A stretch of 55,570 nt of DNA from Micromonospora trifolii. GTDB taxonomy: Bacteria; Actinomycetota; Actinomycetes; Mycobacteriales; Micromonosporaceae. A model generated the notes under the pieces. That model searched no databases, was not told the origin of the DNA, and saw only the letters and a program-made list of their open reading frames with translations. Within the stretch, counting starts at the first letter, position 1; each line of letters begins with the position of its first letter. The stretch is from assembly GCF_022229005.1 (NCBI RefSeq), contig NZ_JAKKFD010000058.1, positions 1-55,570 of the forward strand, read 5' to 3'. Of the stretch, positions 23,467 to 31,120 are shown in pieces. Both the position numbers and the translations under genes were made by a program.

Positions 23467-23610
23467 CTTCAGCGTGGTCAGCCCGGCGGCCTCGGCGGGC
23501 GGGGCCGCGCCCGGCCACGCCGCGATCGGCGGGGTCGACAGTGGCGTCGAGGGCAACCGATCCGGGACACAGCAGACAGTCGGGACGAGCGTTCCGCAGG
23601 GGGTGCCGCC

Positions 23611-24408
23611 GTGGCCGCTGATACGTCCGTGCCGACCGCCGGAGAACCGCCCGACGAGGGCGTCTCACTGCACCTGCTCGGTGGCTTCCGACTCCTCCGC
23701 GAGGCGGTGCCGGTCGTGGTGCCGCGCGGGCTGCAACGGGTGATCGCGCTGATCGGGCTCCGCCCCGGCGCCACCCGCAGCCAGCTCGCCGGGCTGCTCT
23801 GGCCGGACGCGTCGGAGGAACGGGCGCTGTCCTCCCTGCGCACCGCCCTGTGGCGGCTACGACAGGACCCGTGCTGCCCGATTGCAGTGGCCAGCGACAC
23901 CGTACGCCTCGGCTCGGCGGTCCGGCTCGACGTGGACGACCTGGTCGGCACCGCGGCCCGGGTCCGGGACGGCGACGACCCGCGCACAGCGGCCGGGGCG
24001 CTCGCCGCCGGGCGGCACGATCTCCTGCCCGGCTGGTACGACGACTGGGTGCTGCTGGACCGGGAACGCCTGCGCCAACTCCGCCTGCACATGCTGGAAC
24101 AGGTGGCCGGGCACCACCTGGCCGCGGGGCGGCACGGCGAGGCCCTCGAAGCCGCGTTGGAGGCGATGGCCGCCGAGCCGTTACGGGAGACACCACACCG
24201 ACTGGTGGTCCGCATCCACCTGGCCGAGGGCAACGCCTTCGAAGCTGTGCACGCCTTCTACGTCTACCGGGACCTGCTACGTCGGGAGCTGCGGCTGGAG
24301 CCGAGCCCCGCCATGTCCGCCCTGCTCGACGACACCCTCGCCCCGATCCGCCAGGCCAGCCGCGAGGCCATCACCGACCGCCCGTCACCGGCCGTTCGGC
24401 GTACGTGA
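23611..24408 (+). CDS. SARP family transcriptional activator
   Basis: 265 residues from GTG 23611, which has AGGGGG eight bases upstream; a 54-residue longer frame starts at 23449 but its beginning is upstream of the likely promoter and is Arg/Gly-rich without family similarity. N-terminal winged-helix DNA-binding part (SLHLLGGFRLLREAVPVVVP...SQLAGLLWPDASEERALSSLRTALWRLR) and bacterial transcriptional activation domain (HMLEQVAGHHLAAGRHGEALEA...AFYVYRDLLRRELRLEPSPAM). SARPs activate PKS operons by binding heptamer repeats near -35. It is the only pathway regulator in the cluster and lies between its two transcriptional arms. Confidence 0.93.
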   Translation: MAADTSVPTAGEPPDEGVSLHLLGGFRLLREAVPVVVPRGLQRVIALIGLRPGATRSQLAGLLWPDASEERALSSLRTALWRLRQDPCCPIAVASDTVRLGSAVRLDVDDLVGTAARVRDGDDPRTAAGALAAGRHDLLPGWYDDWVLLDRERLRQLRLHMLEQVAGHHLAAGRHGEALEAALEAMAAEPLRETPHRLVVRIHLAEGNAFEAVHAFYVYRDLLRRELRLEPSPAMSALLDDTLAPIRQASREAITDRPSPAVRRT

Positions 24409-24502
24409 CGGTGATGTGACAGGCGGTGCGGCACTGTGGGCGCACAGTGCACGTGGCACCGATCCCCGAGGGTTCGGGCAGGCCACCGGCGGAAGGGGTC
24501 CC

Positions 24503-24883
24503 ATGAGTCGTCTACTGATCGTCAGCCGGATCATCCCGGGAGCGGAGGGTCGCGTCGCGCAGATCTTCGCCGAGTCCGACGCCACCGAACTCCCCAGCCT
24601 GACCGGTGTCACGCACCGATCCCTGTACTGCCTGCACGACCTGTGCGTGCACCTGCTGGAGACCTCGGACGACGTCGACCCCGACGCGCTCGCGGCGGCC
24701 CGCAACCACCCGCTCTTCCAGCAGGTCAACGAGCGGCTCTCCGCGCACACGTCGCCGTACCTGCCGACCTGGCGCTCCCCCCGGGACGCGATCGCCGGCT
24801 GCTTCTACCGCTGGGACGCAGCCGAGTTGCCCGCTCCGCGCCCGGCCAGCACCGAGGCGCCCGCCGCGCACCCGGCCGGCTGA
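24503..24883 (+). CDS. TcmI-type polyketide cyclase (copy 2)
   Basis: 126 residues from ATG 24503, with GGAAGGGG upstream. Same fold and motifs as copy 1 (FAESDATELPSLTGVTHRSLY, YLPTWRSPRDAIAGCFYRWD), plus a 20-residue Ala/Pro tail. Two TcmI-type cyclases in one cluster suggest separate ring closures or dimer partners. Located 94 bp after the SARP gene and one base before the monooxygenase gene. Confidence 0.92.
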   Translation: MSRLLIVSRIIPGAEGRVAQIFAESDATELPSLTGVTHRSLYCLHDLCVHLLETSDDVDPDALAAARNHPLFQQVNERLSAHTSPYLPTWRSPRDAIAGCFYRWDAAELPAPRPASTEAPAAHPAG

Positions 24884-24884
24884 C

Positions 24885-26234
24885 ATGTCCGCCGCGCCGC
24901 CGCACGTCCTGATCATCGGCGCGGGCACAGGCGGGCTGTGCCTGGCGCACGGCCTGCGCCGCGCCGGGATCAGCGTCGCCGTCTACGAACGACACCGCGA
25001 CCGCGCCGAGGGGCTGCTCGGCTACCGGGTCGGCATCGGCCCCACCGGTAGCCGGGCGCTGCGGGAGTGCCTGCCCCCGGAGCTGTTCGCCACCTTCCTG
25101 GCCACCTGCGCCCGGCCGCCGCACTATTTCAACGTCGTCACCCAGGGGCTGCGCCAGACCGCATCGTTCGCGCTGCGGCCGAGCACCGACCCGGTACGCA
25201 CCGAACACTCCGTGGCCCGGATGGTGCTGCGCCAGGTGCTGCTGACCGGCCTGGAGGACGTGGTGCACTTCGACAAGACCTTCACCCGGTACGAGCAGCG
25301 CGACGACGGCACCGTCACCGCGCACTTCGCCGACGGCACCAGCGCCACCGGCGACCTGCTGGTGGCGGCCGACGGTACCCATTCCGCAGTACGCCGCCAG
25401 TACCTGCCGCACGCCCTCACCAGCGACGCCGGGACGATCAACATCGCCACCCGGATCCCGCTGACCCCGCACACCAGCGGCCTCATCCCGCAGCGGGTCC
25501 AGCAGGGCATCTCGCTGATCTTCGGCGTCGGCGGGATGATGGGCGTGCTGCACGTCATGGAGTTCAAGTGGGACGCCGAACGCGCCATCAAGCCCGGCGT
25601 CGGCGAGCCCGACGCCGCACTGCTTCGAGACTGGCCCGGTCTGGCCCACGACACCACCACCGACAACATCAACCTGATCATCTGGAGTGCGGCCAACCGG
25701 TTCCCGGCCGACATCATGGAACGCCGCGGCGAGGACCTGGTGCAGGTCGCCCTCGACCTCACCTCGAACTGGCACCCGTACCTACGGGAGCTTCTCGCCC
25801 ACGCGGACCCGGCCAGCGCCCTGCCGATCAAAGTGTCCACGTCCGAACCGGTGCCGCCCTGGAAGAGCAGCACCGTCACCATGCTCGGCGACGCCATCCA
25901 CACCATGACCCCGGGTCGGGGTGTGGGCGCCAACACCGCGCTGCGCGACGCCCGCCTTCTCTGCGCACAGCTGAGCCGCGCCACCGCCGGCGACAAGACG
26001 CTGCTCCAGGCGGTCGCCGACTACGAGGCCGTGATGGCGCCGTACGGCTTCGCCCGGGTCGCCGAATCGTTGAACCGCAGCGGCACCAGCGGCGACGACC
26101 GGATGTACCGACCTGTGGTGGGACGGCTCGCGCTGCTCGGCGCGCGCGGCTACTTCGGAGTGACCAGCCGGGTCCCACGGCTCCGTCGCCGGTTCGTCGA
26201 CGACTTCCACACCTACGAGGGCGACCGGGACTGA
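24885..26234 (+). CDS. FAD-dependent aromatic monooxygenase
   Basis: 449 residues from ATG 24885. Rossmann motif VLIIGAGTGGLCLAHGLRRAG at the N-terminus, DLLVAADGTHSAVRRQYLP (DG motif) and GDAIHTMTPGRGVGANTALRDA (second FAD motif). Group A flavoprotein hydroxylase of the kind that hydroxylates polyketide aromatic rings or performs Baeyer-Villiger chemistry. Directly follows cyclase 2, so probably acts on the cyclised core. Last gene of the rightward arm, ended by a strong hairpin. Confidence 0.93.
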   Translation: MSAAPPHVLIIGAGTGGLCLAHGLRRAGISVAVYERHRDRAEGLLGYRVGIGPTGSRALRECLPPELFATFLATCARPPHYFNVVTQGLRQTASFALRPSTDPVRTEHSVARMVLRQVLLTGLEDVVHFDKTFTRYEQRDDGTVTAHFADGTSATGDLLVAADGTHSAVRRQYLPHALTSDAGTINIATRIPLTPHTSGLIPQRVQQGISLIFGVGGMMGVLHVMEFKWDAERAIKPGVGEPDAALLRDWPGLAHDTTTDNINLIIWSAANRFPADIMERRGEDLVQVALDLTSNWHPYLRELLAHADPASALPIKVSTSEPVPPWKSSTVTMLGDAIHTMTPGRGVGANTALRDARLLCAQLSRATAGDKTLLQAVADYEAVMAPYGFARVAESLNRSGTSGDDRMYRPVVGRLALLGARGYFGVTSRVPRLRRRFVDDFHTYEGDRD

Positions 26235-26249
26235 ATTCCGCATCGCCCG

Positions 26250-26282
26250 ACCCGGGCTCGGCGTCTCACGCCGGGCCCGGGT
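26250..26282 (+). terminator. Hairpin terminator of the rightward biosynthetic arm
   Basis: ACCCGGGCTCGGCG (26250-26263), 5-nt loop, CGCCGGGCCCGGGT (26269-26282): 13 of 14 positions pair. A second small hairpin CCCGGT/ACCGGG at 26325-26339 is followed by a T-tract at 26344. Confidence 0.7.
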
Positions 26283-26512
26283 CTCATCGTGTCCGGAGCG
26301 CTCCGCCGACCGATCCGTGCCCGGCCCGGTCTCACCGGGTCGGGTTTTGGTGTGATCGGGCGACGCTGTGTCACCCGGCAGGCACCGGCTGAGGTGGCTG
26401 TCCCACCCGCACCGCTGACGGCCGATCCTGCCTGTCGGCGGCAATACGCGTGTGCGAAGCTGCGGCGAGTTTTTCTCGTGACTTTTCCAACGAGCTGAGA
26501 GGGAGGTTCGCC

Positions 26513-27676
26513 GTGGCGTGGTCTTTCGGACACTCGCTGATAGTGGTACTGGCACTGTTGCTGGGCCTGGCCGCCGGGTGGCTGCTGCGCGGCCGGCGGG
26601 GCGTACAGGGCAATTCGATTGTGGATGGTGACCCCGTCGCCGGTCTGGCCGTGATCAACACGCCCACGCCGGCTGCCACCACCGACGAGGCCCGGCCTGC
26701 GGCCGCCGTCGACCCGGCACCGGTCGCGGTCGCCGACGAGCCGGTACCGGTCGACACGGTCAGCGCGCCTGGCGCGCTGACCGAACCGGACGGTCCCACC
26801 CCGGTGCCCGTGCCGGCGGACGCCCCGAGCACCGTCGACTCGGCGGACATGGCCCTGACCGAGGACCCGCCGCCGGTTCCGGCCAACGAGCAGCCCGACG
26901 CCGCTGAGCTGCGGCAGGAGCCGGACGTGGAATCGGCCCCCGAGCCGGTCACTGCCGACGAGCAGCCCGCCCCGGCGGCCGTGGTCGCTCCCCGCCAGCC
27001 CGCTGACGATATCCCGTCCGCCGACACGGCACCGGTCGACACGACGCCGGTCGAGGATGCGCCGGTAGCGGCAACCCCGGCCGACACCACGCCCGCCGAC
27101 ACCACGCCCGCCGACACCACGCCCGCCGACACGACGCCGGTCGACACGACGCCGGTCGACGATGCGCCGGTAGCGGCCACCCCGGCCGACGACGTGGAAA
27201 CCACGGCGACGGCGGTCGACGCGACGCCGGCAGGGGCGTTGACGACCGCAGGTACGTCCGATGCCGAGCCGGTGCACGCCGATTCCGTGAACGCCGAGCC
27301 CGTGGTCGCCGACGCGGAGGCCGAGCGGTCGACGGTGGCCACGCCACCGGTCCGACCGGTCAGCACCGCCACCCCTCCGGTCCGTTCGGCCGCCGACGCG
27401 GCGATCGGCAACGTCGACGCCGACCCGACGGGCCCGGCCGACGACTTCCGCCGGATCCAGGGGATCGGGCCGAAGATGGCGGCCGCGTTGCAGGACGCGG
27501 GCGTGCGCACGTACGGCCAGCTCGGCGAGTTGGACGAGCCGGCTCTGCGTGACCTGATCCGGGCCGCCGGCCTGCGCGCCGCACCGGGGCTGGCCAGCTG
27601 GCCGCAGCAGGCCCGCGTGCTCGCCGGTGCCGGCGACGAGATGGCCTCGCTGCTGCCGGGCAGCAACCAGGGCTGA
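26513..27676 (+). CDS. Membrane-anchored low-complexity protein with helix-hairpin-helix end
   Basis: 387 residues from GTG 26513 (GGGAGG upstream). One N-terminal membrane helix (SLIVVLALLLGLAAGWLLRG) puts the rest on one side of the membrane. Residues about 35-300 are Pro/Ala/Thr/Asp-rich, with near-perfect ADTTP and VDTTP pentads around 27070-27160. The last 80 residues (DDFRRIQGIGPKMAAALQDAG...LRAAPGLASWPQQARVL) form a helix-hairpin-helix fold as in DNA-binding or ribosomal-L21-associated domains. If the C-terminus is cytoplasmic it could tether nucleic acid to the membrane (inference). No function is recognised. The gene lies just outside the polyketide cluster and is ended by the hairpin at 27689. 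Confidence 0.8.
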   Translation: MAWSFGHSLIVVLALLLGLAAGWLLRGRRGVQGNSIVDGDPVAGLAVINTPTPAATTDEARPAAAVDPAPVAVADEPVPVDTVSAPGALTEPDGPTPVPVPADAPSTVDSADMALTEDPPPVPANEQPDAAELRQEPDVESAPEPVTADEQPAPAAVVAPRQPADDIPSADTAPVDTTPVEDAPVAATPADTTPADTTPADTTPADTTPVDTTPVDDAPVAATPADDVETTATAVDATPAGALTTAGTSDAEPVHADSVNAEPVVADAEAERSTVATPPVRPVSTATPPVRSAADAAIGNVDADPTGPADDFRRIQGIGPKMAAALQDAGVRTYGQLGELDEPALRDLIRAAGLRAAPGLASWPQQARVLAGAGDEMASLLPGSNQG

Positions 27677-27688
27677 TCGCCTGCATTC

Positions 27689-27731
27689 GAGCCCCCGGCA
27701 ACCGTCCACCGCGACGGCGCGCCGGGGGCTC
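27689..27731 (+). terminator. Hairpin terminator after the HhH protein
   Basis: Perfect 11-bp arms GAGCCCCCGGC (27689-27699) and GCCGGGGGCTC (27721-27731), 13 bases after the stop codon. Confidence 0.65.
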
Positions 27732-27767
27732 GGCCGTAGGTGGCCGAGGATGCCCCCGCCGCTCACC

Positions 27768-27850
27768 GGGTGATCGACTCGGCATTCAGGAAACCGCGCG
27801 ATCCACCCGACCGGGACACCCCGACTTCCCGAGACCCGAGTCGATCACCC
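27768..27850. repeat. 83-bp intergenic palindrome
   Basis: Perfect 15-bp arms GGGTGATCGACTCGG (27768-27782) and CCGAGTCGATCACCC (27836-27850). Lies 24 bases past the stop of the PEP-mutase gene, so it may terminate that transcript; architecture resembles the 67- and 69-bp elements. Confidence 0.7.
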
Positions 27851-27873
27851 CGCGGCGCGGGTGACGTCCAGGC

Positions 27874-28590
27874 TCAGGCGCGCAGCTCGGCCGCGAGGTC
27901 ACCGATCGACGCCATCGCGTACCGCTGCATTCCTGGACCGAAGGTGATGCGGGTGGCGCCCTGCCGGCCCAGCTCGGCCACGGACTCCCGGTCCGGGCCG
28001 GCGGCCATGTTGATCGGCCCGGAGATGCCCTCCCGCAACTGCGGGAGCACCTGCGACGGCGCCAGGATCGGGTAGACGCAGTCGGCGCCGGCAGCCACGT
28101 AGAGACGGGCGCGTTCCACAGCATCGGCCGGGTCACCCGTGCCGACCAGGAAGGTGTCGACGCGGGCGTTGATGAAGAGGGCGTCGCCCGCCTCCGCGCG
28201 CACCTCGGCCAGCCAGTCGGCGTGCCGCCGGGGGTCCTTGAGGGTGGCGGACCCCTCCGAGTCTTCCAGGTTGCAGCCGACGGCACCGGCCTCCAACAGG
28301 CGTCCGACCAGCTCGCGGGGGGCGAGACCGTAACCGCCCTCGACGTCGGCGGAGACGGGAACGGACACGGCCCGGACGATGCGCGCGACCGCCGCGAACA
28401 TCTCGTCCGGCGGGGTCGCGCCGTCCTCGTAGCCGAGCGAGGCGGCGACACCCGCGCTGGGGGTGGCGAGCGCCGGGTAACCGGCGTCGGCCAGCACTCG
28501 GGCGCTGGCCGCGTCCCAGGGGCCCGGCAGGACGAGCGGGTCACCGGCGGCACGGTCGTGGTGCAGGGCACGGAAGATGGAGGCTGTCAT
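27874..28590 (-). CDS. Isocitrate lyase / phosphoenolpyruvate mutase family protein
   Basis: 238 residues from ATG 28590. Barrel motifs: LVLPGPWDAASARVLADAG, VSADVEGGYGL (metal and substrate Asp/Glu), AVGCNLEDSEG and FINARVDTFLVG. Members include PEP mutase, carboxyvinyl-phosphonate and oxaloacetate hydrolases and 2-methylisocitrate lyases; the characteristic PEP-mutase loop EDKxxPKxNS is not seen, so a C-C lyase or hydrolase acting on a 2-oxo or dicarboxylic acid is more likely. It lies next to an SDR remnant, suggesting loss of a partner. Confidence 0.85.
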   Translation of the reverse strand: MTASIFRALHHDRAAGDPLVLPGPWDAASARVLADAGYPALATPSAGVAASLGYEDGATPPDEMFAAVARIVRAVSVPVSADVEGGYGLAPRELVGRLLEAGAVGCNLEDSEGSATLKDPRRHADWLAEVRAEAGDALFINARVDTFLVGTGDPADAVERARLYVAAGADCVYPILAPSQVLPQLREGISGPINMAAGPDRESVAELGRQGATRITFGPGMQRYAMASIGDLAAELRA

Positions 28591-28628
28591 CGTTGTGGTC
28601 TCCCGACGGGGCTGCGGAGGGGCGGAAC

Positions 28629-28712
28629 TCAGGCGGTGTATCCGCCGTTGGAGTCAAGCACGGCGCCGGTGATGGACGAGGCCGCGGGGCTGGCCAGGAA
28701 CTCGCCCACCAT
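28629..28712 (-). pseudogene. C-terminal remnant of a short-chain dehydrogenase
   Basis: Translation of the minus strand gives 27 residues ending EFLASPAASSITGAVLDSNGGYTA plus stop, the typical C-terminal end of an SDR (S-x-x-I-T-G-x-x-L-x-x-x-G-G). The rest of the gene is missing; the TetR promoter abuts it at 28713, so a deletion or rearrangement removed at least 200 residues. Confidence 0.75.
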
Positions 28713-28722
28713 ACGTTTGGTG

Positions 28723-28734
28723 GACCGTACGGTC
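28723..28734. promoter_or_regulatory. TetR operator candidate
   Basis: Perfect 12-bp palindrome GACCGTACGGTC in the promoter of the TetR gene. It overlaps the TGGACC -35 region; TACGCT at 28743-28748 is a likely -10, six bases before the ATG, so the mRNA may be leaderless and autorepressed. Confidence 0.55.
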
Positions 28735-28755
28735 AATAATTGCTACGCTGGTCAC

Positions 28756-29346
28756 ATGGCCAGGCCACGGCAGTTCGACGAGGAGCAGGTGATCCGCGCC
28801 GTCCGGGACCAGTTCTGGGACGCCGGCTACGCGGCGACCTCGCTGGAGGACCTGGTGCGCGTCAGCGGGCTCGGCAAGGGCAGCCTCTACGGCGCCTTCG
28901 GCGACAAACACCGACTGTTCCTGCGGGCGTTGCGGGAATACACCGACACCAGCGGCGGCTACCTGCGCGAGATGCTCACGTCCGCTCCCCGTGCCCTGGA
29001 CGCGCTGCGCGCCTTCGTCATGGCGCCGGTGAACGATCCGGGTGGAGCTGCCGCCCGACGCGGCTGCCTCATGGCCAACAGCACGTCCGAACTCGCCACC
29101 AGCGACCCCGACGTTCTCGCCGAGGCGCGGCGCACCTACGAGGCGACGACCGCCCTGGTCGCCGAGAGCGTCGGGCGGGCCCAGGACGAGGGTGACCTGC
29201 CGCGCGACGTCGACCCGGTCGAGACGGCGCGGGCGTTGCTCGCGGCTCAGCAGGGCCTGGTGTTCATGGGGCGGACGGGGCTGGGCATCGACACGCTGAC
29301 CGCGACGGCCCGCACCCTCGCCGCCAAGCTCCTACCGGACGCCTGA
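28756..29346 (+). CDS. TetR family transcriptional regulator
   Basis: 196 residues from ATG 28756. N-terminal HTH: RPRQFDEEQVIRAVRDQFWDAGYAATSLEDLVRVSGLGKGSLYGAFGDKHRLFLRAL. C-terminal ligand domain with RRGCLMANSTSELA, as in TetR-C-terminal families found beside SDR or oxidoreductase genes. The remnant SDR to its left, read divergently, was probably its target. No Shine-Dalgarno precedes the ATG. Confidence 0.92.
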   Translation: MARPRQFDEEQVIRAVRDQFWDAGYAATSLEDLVRVSGLGKGSLYGAFGDKHRLFLRALREYTDTSGGYLREMLTSAPRALDALRAFVMAPVNDPGGAAARRGCLMANSTSELATSDPDVLAEARRTYEATTALVAESVGRAQDEGDLPRDVDPVETARALLAAQQGLVFMGRTGLGIDTLTATARTLAAKLLPDA

Positions 29347-29369
29347 CACCACGCGACCAGGGGCTGCGG

Positions 29370-29672
29370 TTATTTGATCTTGCGGGTGGACCGGACCACG
29401 ATGCTCTCGTACTCCGGGTGCTTGACCACCCAGTCGGCGAGGAACGGGCAGATCGGCACGACGGTCCGGCCCTTGTTCCGCGCGTCGTCCAGCACGGCCC
29501 GCGCCAGCGTCGACCCCAGGCCCTTGCCCTCGTACGCCGGATCGACCTCGGTGTGGGTGTAGGCGATGATCGAGCCGGTCAGCTGGTAGGTGACGAACCC
29601 GACGACCGCGCCCGCCTCGTCGCGCGCCTCGAAACGCTCCCGCGCCGGCGCGTCTGTCACTGTGAACTGCAC
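29370..29672 (-). CDS. Small GNAT acetyltransferase (YidJ/YjdJ type)
   Basis: 100 residues from GTG 29672. AcCoA-binding pattern AYTHTEVDPAYEGKGLGSTLARAVLDDARNKG and VPICPFLADWVVKHPEYESIV are typical of the short YjdJ-like GNATs that sit alone in genomes. Substrate unknown. Convergent with TetR (23-bp gap), transcribed divergently from the DUF1223 gene. Confidence 0.85.
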   Translation of the reverse strand: MQFTVTDAPARERFEARDEAGAVVGFVTYQLTGSIIAYTHTEVDPAYEGKGLGSTLARAVLDDARNKGRTVVPICPFLADWVVKHPEYESIVVRSTRKIK

Positions 29673-29828
29673 CCGACCATCCAACCACCCGCCCCGGCGG
29701 CGCCACCCGCGAGGCCGGCCGGGGACGCGACCCCCGCGCATTGTCTCGGCCGAAACGGGAGACGCAACGCCGCCGGGCACCGGGAGACGCGCCATCGCCG
29801 GGCACGACAGTGGGAGGAGACACGCCAC

Positions 29829-30524
29829 ATGACGAACCCATCGACGGACGGCGGCTTCGCCGTCGTCGAGATGTTCACGTCCCAGGGCTGCAACAGTTGC
29901 CCTCCCGCGGAGGAGTTGCTGAGCGAGATCGAGCGCGACGCACGGGAACGGGGCCAGAACGTCTTCGCCCTCGGGTTCCACGTCGACTACTGGGACGACC
30001 TGGGCTGGCCCGACCAGTTCGCGGACGCGGCGTACACCGCGCGGCAGGAGGCGTACGCCCGCGCGTTCGGTACCCGAGGTCTGTACACCCCGCAGATGGT
30101 CGTCAACGGCACCGTCGAGTTCGTCGGTTCCGATCGCCGGCGGGCGGCCGCCGCGATCATGTCCGCCATGGCCTCGACGGCCACCACACCAGTGGCGCTC
30201 TCCATCGCCAACCTCGGCAATGACCGGGTGATGGTGGACTACCGCACCGAACAGCCGCCGGAGCGCGCGGTGCTGCACGTGGCGGTCGTGGAACGGGACC
30301 TGACCAGCGAGATCGCCCGGGGGGAGAACGCCGGGCGGACGCTGCGGCAGGACAACGTCGTGCGCGCCTTCCGGTCGGTGGGCCTGGACGCCGAGCGGGG
30401 GCAGGTGGAGCTGGCGACACCGCCTGGCCTCGATCCACGCAGCGCCAGCGTGGTCGGCTATGTCCAGGAGAACGGCGAACGGGCGATCGTCGGCGCCACG
30501 ACCATCGAGCTGTCCACCGCGTAA
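29829..30524 (+). CDS. DUF1223 thioredoxin-like protein
   Basis: 231 residues from ATG 29829 with GGGAGGAG upstream. MFTSQGCNSCPPAEELLSE carries the family's CxxC pair in a thioredoxin-like fold, followed by FHVDYWDDLGWPDQFA, TPQMVVNG and GATTIELST. No signal peptide is visible, unlike many proteobacterial members. Probably a redox or metal-linked protein; no reaction is known. Confidence 0.88.
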   Translation: MTNPSTDGGFAVVEMFTSQGCNSCPPAEELLSEIERDARERGQNVFALGFHVDYWDDLGWPDQFADAAYTARQEAYARAFGTRGLYTPQMVVNGTVEFVGSDRRRAAAAIMSAMASTATTPVALSIANLGNDRVMVDYRTEQPPERAVLHVAVVERDLTSEIARGENAGRTLRQDNVVRAFRSVGLDAERGQVELATPPGLDPRSASVVGYVQENGERAIVGATTIELSTA

Positions 30525-30533
30525 TCTCGGCGC

Positions 30534-30572
30534 ATGCGGATGGTGCGCGGTGCGAGGGGGCTCGGTGGCTGA
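30534..30572 (+). other. Possible 12-codon leader ORF coupled to the YjbR-like gene
   Basis: ATG at 30534 opens a 12-residue frame that ends with TGA at 30570-30572, overlapping the GTG start of the next gene by 8 bp. TAATCT at 30522-30527 could be its -10, six nt upstream. Short length means chance cannot be excluded. Confidence 0.25.
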
Positions 30573-30963
30573 CGCGGACGACGTACGCCGGGTGGCGTTG
30601 GGCCTGCCCCACACGGTGGAGATCGCCAGTGACGGCTTCGACTACCGGGTGGCCGACAAGGGCTTCGTCTGGTCCTATCCGGAGCGGATACCGGGCAAGC
30701 CGCGGGTGCTCCGGCTCGACGTCGCGGTGCTGTTCGTCGGCGACGAGGCCGAGAAGCAGGCTCTCCTGCTCGGGGAGCCCGAGGTCTTCTTCACCGCGCC
30801 CGGTTACGACGGCCTGCCCCTGGTGCTGCTGCGCCTGGCGGCGGTCGACCTGGACCGGCTGACCGAGCTGGTGACCGACGCGTGGCGGATGCGCGTGCCG
30901 GACTCGCTGGTGAGCGACCGTGCGGGCGAGCCACTGGGCGACCGTGCGGGCGCCGGCAAATAG
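30565..30963 (+). CDS. MmcQ/YjbR family DNA-binding-like protein
   Basis: 132 residues from GTG 30565 (AGGGGG upstream). Pattern DADDVRRVALGLPHTVEIASDGFDYRVADKGFVW...EPEVFFTAPGYDGLPLVLLRLAAVDLDRLTELVTDAWRM is that of the YjbR double-wing fold. Function is undefined for most members. 40 bp after the DUF1223 gene in the same direction, so possibly co-transcribed. Confidence 0.85.
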   Translation: MADADDVRRVALGLPHTVEIASDGFDYRVADKGFVWSYPERIPGKPRVLRLDVAVLFVGDEAEKQALLLGEPEVFFTAPGYDGLPLVLLRLAAVDLDRLTELVTDAWRMRVPDSLVSDRAGEPLGDRAGAGK

Positions 30964-30992
30964 CGACATCAGCACGCAACGGGTTGGACACA

Positions 30993-31022
30993 TTGACGGG
31001 GATCTCGGTACTCCATTACCGT
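30993..31022 (+). promoter_or_regulatory. Candidate GH81 promoter
   Basis: TTGACG (30993-30998), 18-bp spacer, TACCGT (31017-31022). The predicted start falls inside the palindrome at 31027. Confidence 0.5.
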
Positions 31023-31026
31023 TGCC

Positions 31027-31042
31027 GAGAGAGCGCTCTCTC
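31027..31042. promoter_or_regulatory. LacI-family operator upstream of GH81
   Basis: Perfect 16-bp palindrome GAGAGAGCGCTCTCTC with the central GCGC of LacI/CebR-type sites, placed at the expected transcription start of the glucanase gene; a repressor bound here would block initiation. Confidence 0.65.
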
Positions 31043-31120
31043 ACCTGACCTTCCCCCCAATTCAGACGCAAAGCGCTGGACCCGGCAAGGGCCGCACCCG
31101 GCGCGCGCGATGGAGGCACG

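Larger units (their letters stand above)
23186..23610. promoter_or_regulatory. Divergent control region of the cluster
   Basis: 425 bp between the cyclase operon and the SARP gene. Holds one candidate promoter in each direction and two copies of GCGTTGACGCAAC 112 bp apart, one at each promoter. The part from 23470 to 23610 is probably the 5' untranslated leader of the SARP mRNA. Confidence 0.7.

Noticed and set aside
23449..23610. Longer N-terminus for the SARP regulator starting at 23449
   Set aside because: The start is upstream of the best -10 (23461-23466), and the encoded 54 residues are Arg/Gly-rich with no family match; GTG 23611 has a good ribosome-binding site.
26235..26512. Riboswitch or attenuator before the HhH protein gene
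   Set aside because: The structures seen are explained by two simple hairpin terminators of the preceding gene; no recognised aptamer motif.
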